From: Coriobacteriia bacterium
GTDB taxonomy: Bacteria > Actinomycetota > Coriobacteriia > Coriobacteriales > UBA8131
NCBI GenBank assembly: GCA_003509825.1
Contig: DOMT01000178.1
Span: forward strand, 4,300-10,504
Reading direction: 5' to 3'
Length of the DNA stretch: 6,205 bases
Below the pieces are notes generated by a model that had not been told where the DNA came from, did no database searches, and saw only the letters and a program-made list of their open reading frames with translations. The translations under genes were made by a program, and so were the position numbers. This document shows positions 1-5,530 of this stretch, in pieces. The stretch's first letter is position 1, and each line of letters opens with the position of its first letter.

Positions 1-219
1 GCCCTGTCCGCCCCAGATGGACCAGTCCCCGTAGTACATGACGTTGCGAAGTTGGGGAGCTTTCGCCTTTTGCCTCTGCTCTTCATACGATTCGGCGATC
101 CGATCGTTTTCCGCAGCATAGGCGCGTGAGTCGGGAGGTGCAACCAGCATGCCTCCGGATACCATCAGGAGGACGGCAAGCATTCCCGCAATAATGCGTT
201 TTGCTCTATTTATGAGCAT
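1..219 (-). CDS. Secreted glycoside hydrolase family 18 (chitinase-like) protein, N-terminal fragment
   Basis: This is the first 73 residues of a gene running off the left edge. The frame starts at the ATG at 219-217, with AAAGGA at 231-226 as ribosome binding site six bases upstream. Residues 1-35 form a Sec signal peptide: MLINRAKR is the basic part, about 11-26 the hydrophobic core, and cleavage is likely near the A-Y-A-A stretch at 33-36. A charged linker (about 37-55, containing EEQRQKAKAP) leads to RNVMYYGDWSIWGGQG at 58-73. That phrase matches the first beta strand of the GH18 TIM barrel as I remember it from bacterial chitinases. Family members hydrolyse beta-1,4-linked N-acetylglucosamine in chitin or related glycans. 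The catalytic DxxDxDxE motif would lie beyond the window, so activity cannot be judged. It is divergent from the MarR-like gene and may be its target. Family assignment is good; substrate is open. Confidence 0.7.
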   Translation of the reverse strand, partial: MLINRAKRIIAGMLAVLLMVSGGMLVAPPDSRAYAAENDRIAESYEEQRQKAKAPQLRNVMYYGDWSIWGGQG

Positions 220-293
220 GCTTATTCCTTTCTGTGCCTTTACGTTATCTGATATGTGCGCGCTGCAACAAGCATTTGTGCCTTGCAAGGAAT

Positions 294-321
294 GTGCTAT
301 TGCATTGAGGTAATATAGCAC
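294..321. promoter_or_regulatory. Inverted repeat overlapping the probable -10 element of the GH18 gene
   Basis: GTGCTAT at 294-300 and ATAGCAC at 315-321 form perfect 7-bp arms around a 14-nt centre, so the half-sites lie 21 bp apart, about two helical turns. On the minus strand the right arm contains TGC TATATT (320-312), an extended -10 promoter motif about 90 bases upstream of the GH18 start. I see no good -35 at the matching distance. An operator covering the -10 box would suit a repressor such as the MarR-like protein encoded next door. The repeat is seen directly; its function is inferred. Confidence 0.5.
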
Positions 322-371
322 GGGAATGTAAAGTAAACCGTCAGAAAATGCGAATAACTTTGAATATTTGA

Positions 372-395
372 GCTAATATATACACTTAAATTAGC
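372..395. repeat. Inverted repeat GCTAAT-N12-ATTAGC, operator candidate
   Basis: GCTAAT at 372-377 and ATTAGC at 390-395 are perfect 6-bp arms with an AT-only-but-two spacer and an 18-bp half-site distance. The right arm continues as TAGCACA (392-398), and TAGCAC also occurs at 316-321 and inverted at 294-299. The same core thus appears three times in this intergenic region. It is a reasonable binding-site candidate for the adjacent MarR-like regulator, but no binding can be shown here. Confidence 0.4.
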
Positions 396-447
396 ACATT
401 TACCGGCCGCTCGCACGATCCTTTGCCTCACGACTCGTTACGGTTCG

Positions 448-475
448 TTGCCACGCTCGAACTACGAGGTACAAT
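448..475 (+). promoter_or_regulatory. Probable sigma-A-type promoter of the tandem MarR-like gene
   Basis: TTGCCA at 448-453 and TACAAT at 470-475 each match the -35 and -10 consensus at five of six positions, with a 16-bp spacer. Transcription would start near 482, giving a leader of only about 25 bases before the ATG at 508. The ribosome binding site is either GGGAG (491-495), a little far away, or AGGA (498-501), at normal distance. Confidence 0.55.
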
Positions 476-507
476 GATCTAGGTAATATGGGGAGATAGG
501 AAAACAC

Positions 508-1461
508 ATGATATCCGGAGCACGGGGAAATACGGAGCGGCTCGATGATCTTGAGCTGGACTCAACCTATCTGATCGCCTTCGATATGGCGCACAGCGCG
601 CTGAAGAACGGGCTTACCTCCGTGAGCTCGCTGAACATCACACAATATCATGCGCTTATCAAAACATTCGCCGCAGGGGAGAAGGGCTTGAGCCAGACCG
701 ACATCGGGCTCAAGCTCGACGTGAAACCGAACGTGGTCTCCCACATCATCAGTCTTCTCGAAGGTTTGGGGTTCGTGCAAAGGACTAAAAGCGATGAAGG
801 GGACGGCCGTGTGCGGTTGGTGCGTATCACCGAAGCGGGTACGGAGCATGCAGACGGTGTGAATAAGAGTATCATCGAGCAGCTCTATGCGACCTTTCCC
901 ACACAAAACGATGTGTTTCGCAGCATTCTCGAGGCATCGATCATCGCAGGTGCACACATCGATCCCCCGATATCCGAAGAAACCGTCAGTCGCTTTCCCG
1001 CTTCGCGCGCCCTGGTGTCTTTGGAGTTGATACGGAGAACCTTCGAGGCTACCTTACGTCGTTTGGCGGGCGTTTCCTTCAACGAATACCGGGTGCTGCA
1101 GCGTATGTGTGAACTCGATATGCCGCTGCGTAGTGTTGATTTAGCCAATCAGCTCCGCATGACGCCACCGACGATCGCGCGTGCGGCCGATCAGCTGGTA
1201 TCCCGCGCATTTGCCACGCGCCTGGGTAGCCCCACCGACAAAAAGGCGGTTTTTCTGGCCGCCACCGAGACGGGAAAACACAAACAGAAAGCCATCTCCG
1301 ACACCATCGACTCCCTGGCCCGCAATTATCTGTGGAAGAATCTCAACCGTGAGCAGCGCCATGCCATCGCCCAGGTCGGTCATGTGGTTATCGCCCAACT
1401 GAGGGAAAAAGAGGAGGCCGAGCGTAAAGCCGCGCTCAGCCTCCTGAAGCCCATCGGATAG
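508..1461 (+). CDS. Transcriptional regulator with two tandem MarR-like winged-helix domains
   Basis: This 317-residue protein is about twice the usual MarR length (near 140-150). Two similar units are visible. In the first, LNITQYHAL (42-50) begins the domain, the helix-turn-helix region is about 61-92 (LSQTDIGLKL through LLEGLGFVQR), and the wing is DGRVRLVRIT (99-108). In the second, FNEYRVL (191-197) begins the domain, the helix-turn-helix region is about 207-239 (VDLANQLRMTPPTIARAADQL), and the wing is DKKAVFLAAT (244-253). The second wing lacks the usual Asp-x-Arg DNA contact pair (D99-G-R101 in the first). MarR proteins normally bind palindromic operators as homodimers and respond to small aromatic ligands, so this chain may act as a pseudodimer. 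It probably controls its own gene and the divergent GH18 gene; control of the reductase operon is possible. The ligand is unknown. The start at 508 follows a promoter and ribosome binding site at suitable distance. Confidence 0.85.
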   Translation: MISGARGNTERLDDLELDSTYLIAFDMAHSALKNGLTSVSSLNITQYHALIKTFAAGEKGLSQTDIGLKLDVKPNVVSHIISLLEGLGFVQRTKSDEGDGRVRLVRITEAGTEHADGVNKSIIEQLYATFPTQNDVFRSILEASIIAGAHIDPPISEETVSRFPASRALVSLELIRRTFEATLRRLAGVSFNEYRVLQRMCELDMPLRSVDLANQLRMTPPTIARAADQLVSRAFATRLGSPTDKKAVFLAATETGKHKQKAISDTIDSLARNYLWKNLNREQRHAIAQVGHVVIAQLREKEEAERKAALSLLKPIG

Positions 1462-1477
1462 CACTCCGTGTCCGATG
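1452..1477 (+). terminator. Hairpin spanning the MarR-like stop codon, weak terminator candidate
   Basis: CATCGGA (1452-1458) pairs perfectly with TCCGATG (1471-1477). Inside, CAC (1462-1464) pairs with GTG (1468-1470) around a TCC loop, and the TAG stop codon (1459-1461) forms a one-sided bulge. No T-run follows on either strand, so it is not a textbook intrinsic terminator. It sits in the gap between two convergent genes, where termination is needed. TCCGATG occurs again at 1515-1521 and could pair alternatively with the left arm. Confidence 0.3.
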
Positions 1478-1544
1478 TGGCGTAAAGTATTATCCGCAGG
1501 CCGCCGATCCACACTCCGATGCTCGATCGATAAACCGGTGCCTT

Positions 1545-2285
1545 CTACCGATCGGATCGTTTGACGAGCGTTGTTGCTATCGCCATGATCGCGATATTCA
1601 CTACCAGGGCGGCAGCGAACCAGCCTCCCGTTGCAGGTAGATTGATCGCCGAGGTATTGATCGAAGAAAAGATTCCGACGGTCAACACCGTTACCGGTAT
1701 GCCGCAGATCGCAGCAGCCGCAATCAAGCTCCGATACAACCCCTTGCCTTGCTTTGCCCGGGCGATGCAGGCACAGAGGGTAAGCGATGATGCCGCCGAC
1801 AATGTTCCGAGGAAGGCCGCGAAAACGATGAGGGCAACGACGAGCGCTACAAACCCGGGGAGCTTGGAACTCATGGAGCCTATCTGAACCGCTGAGAGGA
1901 TTCCGCTGACGACGATGAGTGCGCAAACGAGCGCGCAAAGAGCCGTGGCCCAACCGCAGAAAAAGGCGCACAGGGGGCGGGCCTTTGTGTCTGCGTTTTC
2001 AAGACGCCTGTAAAAGAGGAGCGCGTAGAGCAGAACTCCCGTCAACGATATCGTCAACGCCAATCCCGCAACGAAGAGAAAGGCCACGAATGTGGAGCCG
2101 GTGAGGATGGAGCAAATCACATCGAGAATGGGAACGTGCGATGTGGAGATATAATCGTAGGAGATCGTGCCGGTGAGATCCATGGCAAGCAGGCCGAGTC
2201 GGGCGAGCACCGCGACGATCAGTGCGACCGAAAACAGGGCCGCGTAGGGGCGCAGCACTTCGGAGGAGGCATTTTGCCGTGTCAT
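1545..2285 (-). CDS. Six-helix integral membrane protein of unknown function, last gene of the reductase operon
   Basis: I do not recognise the family. Counted from the ATG at 2285-2283 the protein has 246 residues. It is very hydrophobic, with likely membrane helices at about 14-36, 66-92, 104-132, 143-172, 186-208 and 220-241, and a further hydrophobic stretch at 52-65. Basic residues FYRR (91-94), KAR (101-103), ARAKQGK (175-181) and the KRSDR tail mark probable cytoplasmic loops. The only histidine is H50, so it is not a bis-His haem b anchor such as FrdC or NarI. Helix three carries C106, C110, C117 and C121, all on one face. A longer reading frame begins at 2417, but I chose 2285: it leaves one base after the reductase stop codon and suits translational coupling, and the extra 44 residues have no membrane-protein character and overlap the reductase gene. 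A role as membrane partner, assembly factor or transporter for the reductase substrate is inference from position only. Confidence 0.75.
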   Translation of the reverse strand: MTRQNASSEVLRPYAALFSVALIVAVLARLGLLAMDLTGTISYDYISTSHVPILDVICSILTGSTFVAFLFVAGLALTISLTGVLLYALLFYRRLENADTKARPLCAFFCGWATALCALVCALIVVSGILSAVQIGSMSSKLPGFVALVVALIVFAAFLGTLSAASSLTLCACIARAKQGKGLYRSLIAAAAICGIPVTVLTVGIFSSINTSAINLPATGGWFAAALVVNIAIMAIATTLVKRSDR

Positions 2286-2286
2286 G

Positions 2287-4134
2287 TCACTCACCCGCCA
2301 TCTCATGCTCGACGGCCGATGTTCCGCAGAGATAACCGCCGCAAAACGCCAGGCCCACATCGCCCATGAGCGAACCGAGGATCGGATCGCCGATATAACT
2401 GTTTTCGCCACAGGCACCGCCTGCGGTATGCCAACCGGCGTAAAGCCCGGGAATCACCTTGCCGTCGGTGCCCATCACCTGCATATCGGGATTGATGAGC
2501 AGCCCGGCCTTGGTACCGTAGAGGTTGCCGCCGATGCGACAGCCGTAGTAAGGCGGCGTTGCGATGGCGTGCAGCCATTCAGGCGGTAGGGGATACATGA
2601 AGTCATCCTCGCCGCGCTTACAGGTTTCGTTCCAGCGGGCGACGGCTTCGGTGAGTATACCTTCTGTCAGGCCGAGATCACGCTCCAATTCTTCGAGGCT
2701 GTCGCGCTTCTTGAGCACATCGGCCTTGAGGGCATCTTGCACTCCGTGCCGCCAGTCGCGGTAATGCTCGGGAACCTTCTCGATCTGCTCCAGATCGGGG
2801 GTGAGCAGTTTACGGCAATGTTCCTGGCCGAATCCTGCGAGGTACTCCTCGTATTTGGAGTCGAAGACGATGTAGCTGCGGTGTCCGGGAGGGGTCATTT
2901 GGATGGTGGCCAGATCTCCCAGGGCATAGATGGCGTTCGCGCCGTCCTCACCCACGCGGCTATCCATGAAGCGCAGCCGGTTGCCGCAGCGGTCGATGGT
3001 CAGCCATGGCTGGCGTGACAGCTGGGTCATGCCGTCGTAGAGGAAATGCGCCCAGGTACCGCCGTCGGCCTGCCAGTCGACACCGCCGTCGAAGGAAGCC
3101 GAGCTGTTGAATCCCGACACATCGGCGCCCACGCCGAGTCCCATGCGGAAGCACTCTCCGGTTTCGCCACCGATCAGGTAGCTCGACGCGCAGCCCATGG
3201 CCGCAGTGGGAATATAGCGTTCCAGCAACGCCTTATTGTTGCAAAATCCTCCGGCGGTGAGAATCACCGCATGACGGGCTTTGATGAATATCTCACGTTC
3301 GAACTTCTCTGCGGCGACCAGGCCGACGATGCGTCCCTCGCTGTCTTGCACCAAGGCCTTGGCCGGGCATTGGAAACGGTAATCGACACCATGCCTGATG
3401 CCGTAGCTGAACATGGCATCCGTGGCGTCTTTCATCTTGAGCACGTGGTGGTCGAGGGTGGAGTTTTTCGGTGCCACGTAAACCGGCACTTCACCGAGGC
3501 GCCACTGCACGCCGCAGTCGGCCATCCAGTCCAGGCACGGGCCGCCCTGCTCGGCTATTTTGTAGATCAGCTGCGGGTCGGCGGCGTAGTGATACTCGTC
3601 CATCGCCCAGGCGGTGAGTTTCATCGGATCGAAGGGGTAGCTGGGAAAAGCGAAACGCTTGCTCTCCTGCATGGAGAGCCCACCGAGGATACCGCACATT
3701 CCTGCGGATTGGGCGTTGCCGCCATGTAGCCCCATGGCTTCGATACAGATGACTTCGGCACCGAGTTCGGCCGAGCGTGCCGCGGCGTTGAGTCCGCCGC
3801 CTCCCGCACCTACGACGACGATATCGCATTCGGCATCCCACTTCGTGGGAACGGGGCGGGGTTTTATGGGGGTGGCATCGTTTGCCGGAAAGGTTGCTCC
3901 GTTGAGCTCACGGTAGGTGCCGTCGCTGGCGGAGGCATTGCTTTCGCTGCTTGCGGTGATCTCGACTTCGGTGGAACCGTCGGCCGACCAGTCTCCGACG
4001 AAACCTCGCTCCACGGCCAGGGCGGGCGCGCTGCCCGCCACACAGGCACCGGCCGTGCTACCGGCAAATATCGCCGCCTTGGCGAGAAAGTCCCTGCGAG
4101 ACATACCTTGTTTTCTTATCGTTTTTCTATCCAT
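2287..4134 (-). CDS. Tat-exported FAD-dependent reductase, flavocytochrome c / fumarate reductase flavoprotein superfamily, substrate unknown
   Basis: The 615-residue protein opens with a twin-arginine signal, SRRDFL at 12-17, a hydrophobic core at 18-35 and an APALA cleavage site near 40, so it acts outside the cytoplasmic membrane. A low-complexity linker (41-98) precedes an FAD-binding Rossmann fold: DIVVVGAGGGG at 104-114, with E132 placed to hold the FAD ribose. The second FAD segment is AVILTAGGF (289-297). The C-terminal FAD region runs from GTKAGLLINPDMQV (540-553) through VIPGLYAGWHTAGG (560-573) to GENSYIGDPILGS (576-588). There is no attached haem or FMN domain; these are encoded upstream. 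Compared from memory with Shewanella Fcc3, the fumarate-binding His504 and Arg544 positions appear as C532 and S579, and the proton-donor Arg402 position as E396, so fumarate is unlikely. Its start codon shares one base with the upstream stop (TAATG), with GAGG at 4145-4142 as ribosome binding site. FAD class is firm, substrate unknown. Confidence 0.88.
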   Translation of the reverse strand: MDRKTIRKQGMSRRDFLAKAAIFAGSTAGACVAGSAPALAVERGFVGDWSADGSTEVEITASSESNASASDGTYRELNGATFPANDATPIKPRPVPTKWDAECDIVVVGAGGGGLNAAARSAELGAEVICIEAMGLHGGNAQSAGMCGILGGLSMQESKRFAFPSYPFDPMKLTAWAMDEYHYAADPQLIYKIAEQGGPCLDWMADCGVQWRLGEVPVYVAPKNSTLDHHVLKMKDATDAMFSYGIRHGVDYRFQCPAKALVQDSEGRIVGLVAAEKFEREIFIKARHAVILTAGGFCNNKALLERYIPTAAMGCASSYLIGGETGECFRMGLGVGADVSGFNSSASFDGGVDWQADGGTWAHFLYDGMTQLSRQPWLTIDRCGNRLRFMDSRVGEDGANAIYALGDLATIQMTPPGHRSYIVFDSKYEEYLAGFGQEHCRKLLTPDLEQIEKVPEHYRDWRHGVQDALKADVLKKRDSLEELERDLGLTEGILTEAVARWNETCKRGEDDFMYPLPPEWLHAIATPPYYGCRIGGNLYGTKAGLLINPDMQVMGTDGKVIPGLYAGWHTAGGACGENSYIGDPILGSLMGDVGLAFCGGYLCGTSAVEHEMAGE

Positions 4135-4721
4135 TACCGAACCTCACTTATCCCGGATGATTGCGTGGTCGTGCCGCTGTCGGGCGCACCTTCGGCTGAA
4201 ATGACACCGTCCGTTTCGTCCGCGATGTTTGTCTGCGGAGCCTGCAAGCCTTTCTCCGCATTTTCGAGGGCCTGCTCAACGGCTTGCCGCACGCCTGCAG
4301 TGGTTATGGTTGCACCGGAGATCGCATCGATCTCCGATCCTTGGGCCGCTTCGATCATCGAGGCATACACGCCGTCCCTGATGGCTTCGTAGCCACCGAC
4401 ACTTTGGGTCTCGCCCGTTTGCTCGACGGCCAGACAGGTGATCCGGTTACCTTCGATGTAGAGGGTAACGCTGATAAGACCGGCCATGCCACGTCCCGTA
4501 CCCTTGTAAACACCGTCTTGCAAAGAGCCCTCGGCGATTTTGTCCGGAGAGACGGTGACGGTTTTGCCCCAGGGGTCTTCCAGTGTCATCGCCAACTGCT
4601 CGGCACTCGCCGCGTCTTTCGAACCCGACCCTTCAAATGCCGCACCGCAGCCGGAAAGTCCGATGGAGAGCACTGCTGCGCCGCAGGTGACCAAGATGGT
4701 CTTCGTTTTGGTTGTGGACAT
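4134..4721 (-). CDS. FMN-binding domain lipoprotein, extracytoplasmic electron carrier
   Basis: This 195-residue protein has a lipoprotein signal: TKTK at 4-7, a hydrophobic core, and lipobox LSGC at 22-25, so it should be anchored by C25 on the outer membrane face. A serine- and glycine-rich linker follows. The FMN-binding domain spans roughly 65-155: LQDGVYKGTGRG (67-78), IRDGVYASMIEAAQ (114-127), and the flavinylation motif DAISGAT at 132-138, where T138 fits the Dxx(S/T)GA(T/S) consensus used by the ApbE flavin transferase to attach FMN through a phosphoester bond. The tail after 160 is polar and may be disordered. In one-chain relatives such as UrdA this domain is fused to the FAD reductase; here it is separate and should shuttle electrons from the cytochrome to that reductase. 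A strong GGAGGAA ribosome binding site lies at 4730-4724. No apbE gene is in the window, so flavinylation would be done from elsewhere. Confidence 0.9.
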   Translation of the reverse strand: MSTTKTKTILVTCGAAVLSIGLSGCGAAFEGSGSKDAASAEQLAMTLEDPWGKTVTVSPDKIAEGSLQDGVYKGTGRGMAGLISVTLYIEGNRITCLAVEQTGETQSVGGYEAIRDGVYASMIEAAQGSEIDAISGATITTAGVRQAVEQALENAEKGLQAPQTNIADETDGVISAEGAPDSGTTTQSSGISEVR

Positions 4722-4740
4722 CGTTCCTCCAATCGGTTAC

Positions 4741-5370
4741 TCAGGGGTTCACCCAGTTTTTCGGCAGATCATATTCGTGGCAGGTATTGCACATCAGGTG
4801 GGAGGTTCCGTGTGCACTGTGGCAGTTGCTGCAATCGATGGCGGTGCCTTGGTGCGAACGGTGGGGGTTTACGCCCTTATCGCCACCCCAATATTCGGTG
4901 ACGGCGATCACGGACTCCATGTCGTGGCACTTTGGCGTGCCGCATTGCTTCACGTCGGCCGTTACGCCTACGGTGCTGAGCTTTTTGTTTGCGTCCAGCT
5001 CGAAGTCGTGTTTAACCCATGCGACGGCCTCACCCAGCTGCTCGGTTACCGCCGTCTTATGGCACTGAAGGCAGGTAACACCTGCCTGCGCATGTGATAC
5101 GACCATCAATTCGCTTTCGCTGCAATAGCTTTCCACGTAGGTATCCATGGGTTCGTGGCAGATGGTGTTGCAAAACCCCGGCTGTTCATGCCAGACCGCA
5201 AAGCCCACACCTGCGCCTATGAACGCTAGGATCAGCACGCCGCCGACAATAAGCAACGACAATCCTCGTCTACGTTTTTTCGGTGGTTTGTGCAGGTGTG
5301 ACGTCTGTGGTTCTTCCGGTGACGCTTGTGGTTCGTCCGACGAATCGACGGGCGTTTCATTACTCTCCAT
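4741..5370 (-). CDS. NapC/NirT-like membrane-anchored multiheme cytochrome c, putative quinol dehydrogenase
   Basis: Counted from the ATG at 5370-5368, the protein has 209 residues: a polar N-terminal tail (1-30), a KKRRR stop-transfer-side cluster (31-35), one membrane helix (about 37-59) and an exported haem domain. Five haem-attachment motifs are visible: C67-NTI-CH72 (CX3CH), C100-LQ-CH104, C143-GTPK-CH149 (CX4CH), C180-SN-CH184 and C194-NT-CH198. The first motif with following PMDTYVESY resembles the quinol-side haem of NapC/NrfH/CymA. H93, H121, H170, H173, H187 and H191 are possible distal ligands. The likely role is to oxidise menaquinol and pass electrons to the FMN lipoprotein 19 bases downstream, as Cgr1 is thought to do for Cgr2 in Eggerthella lenta. 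An in-frame ATG 16 codons earlier (5418) was rejected: a strong AAGGAGG (5383-5377) sits six bases before the chosen start, and the upstream residues would cover it. Cytochrome maturation genes are not in the window. Confidence 0.9.
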   Translation of the reverse strand: MESNETPVDSSDEPQASPEEPQTSHLHKPPKKRRRGLSLLIVGGVLILAFIGAGVGFAVWHEQPGFCNTICHEPMDTYVESYCSESELMVVSHAQAGVTCLQCHKTAVTEQLGEAVAWVKHDFELDANKKLSTVGVTADVKQCGTPKCHDMESVIAVTEYWGGDKGVNPHRSHQGTAIDCSNCHSAHGTSHLMCNTCHEYDLPKNWVNP

Positions 5371-5376
5371 TCGTTC

Positions 5377-5383
5377 CCTCCTT
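5377..5383 (-). promoter_or_regulatory. Strong ribosome binding site that fixes the cytochrome start
   Basis: AAGGAGG on the minus strand lies six bases before the ATG at 5370-5368. Its position inside the longer reading frame from 5418 argues that the longer start is not used. It is the best ribosome binding site of the minus-strand operon, which fits a first gene. Confidence 0.8.
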
Positions 5384-5433
5384 CTAAGAAGTTCACACTT
5401 GATAAAATAACGTTGCAAGGATGAATAAATTTG

Positions 5434-5463
5434 AGTATAGCAAAGTTAGTTCAGAATTGTCTA
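5434..5463 (-). promoter_or_regulatory. Probable promoter of the cytochrome-reductase operon
   Basis: On the minus strand TATACT (5439-5434) is preceded by TGC, giving an extended -10 element, and TAGACA (5463-5458) matches five of six bases of the -35 consensus with an 18-bp spacer. Transcription would start near 5427, leaving a leader of nearly 60 bases before the cytochrome. The -35 overlaps the TTGT/ACAA palindrome at 5457-5466, so a protein bound there would block or alter polymerase binding. Confidence 0.55.
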
Positions 5464-5477
5464 CAAATTGTTACAAA
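5456..5477. repeat. Tandem TTGT/ACAA palindromes in the divergent promoter region
   Basis: ATTGT-CT-ACAA (5456-5466) is followed immediately by ATTGT-T-ACAAA (5467-5477). Each copy is itself a palindrome and the two are offset by 11 bases, one helical turn. They cover the -35 of the minus-strand operon and lie just upstream of the plus-strand -10 candidate. The arrangement suits cooperative binding of a regulator that controls both directions. The regulator is not identified. Confidence 0.5.
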
Positions 5478-5484
5478 AATGAAG

Positions 5485-5490
5485 TATACT
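5485..5490 (+). promoter_or_regulatory. -10 candidate (TATACT) for the DUF5692-like gene
   Basis: TATACT matches five of six bases of the -10 consensus. No acceptable -35 exists at 15-19 bp: TTGTTA at 5468-5473 is too close and TTGTCT at 5457-5462 too far. If used, this promoter is probably helped by an activator, for which the tandem palindrome directly upstream is a plausible site. The leader would be about 80 bases and would contain the hairpin at 5531-5552. Confidence 0.35.
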
Positions 5491-5530
5491 CGTAAAGTAA
5501 GCAAGCATGGATGAATGAGTGAAAAGTGTA

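Larger units (their letters stand above)
283..421. repeat. Left copy of a diverged, colinear block set shared with 5413-5550
   Basis: This stretch holds, in order, TTGCAAGGA (283-291), TTGAG (305-309), TATAGCA (314-320), AAAATG (345-350), TACnGGCCGCT (401-411) and CGATCC (416-421). The same blocks occur in the same order and strand at 5413-5550, with offsets of 5122 to 5131 bases across all six. The TATAGCA block is the complement of the extended -10 of the minus-strand gene in both places. It is either a shared operator set or a diverged duplication. Confidence 0.5.

Noticed and set aside
281..290. Perfect palindrome CCTTGCAAGG as a separate operator
   Set aside because: The palindrome is real, but the right copy keeps only TTGCAAGGA and loses the symmetry, so the shared block, not the palindrome, is the supported signal.
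1462..1544. Bidirectional intrinsic terminator between the convergent genes
   Set aside because: There are pairing segments, but no T-run follows a stem on either strand; only the hairpin at 1452-1477 is listed, at low confidence.
1141..1971. 276-residue minus-strand frame across the MarR-like and membrane protein genes
   Set aside because: Its Arg- and Gly-rich composition looks like a shadow frame, and it overlaps two better genes without a ribosome binding site or motif of its own.
1545..2417. 290-residue version of the six-helix membrane protein
   Set aside because: The extra 44 N-terminal residues are arginine- and serine-rich with no membrane character and lie over the reductase C-terminus in another frame; the ATG at 2285 fits coupling to the reductase stop.
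3046..3729. 227-residue plus-strand frame antisense to the reductase
   Set aside because: It lies wholly inside a well-supported gene on the other strand, shows no recognisable motif, and is expected from GC-rich codon bias.
2287..4134. Naming the reductase as fumarate or urocanate reductase
   Set aside because: The superfamily is clear, but the substrate-binding His and Arg positions are not conserved by eye, so a specific name would mislead.
4284..4901. 205-residue plus-strand frame over the FMN protein and cytochrome
   Set aside because: It is antisense to two genes with clear FMN and haem motifs and has no features of its own.
4741..5418. 225-residue version of the cytochrome
   Set aside because: The added 16 codons cover the strong AAGGAGG that serves the ATG at 5370, and no comparable site precedes 5418.
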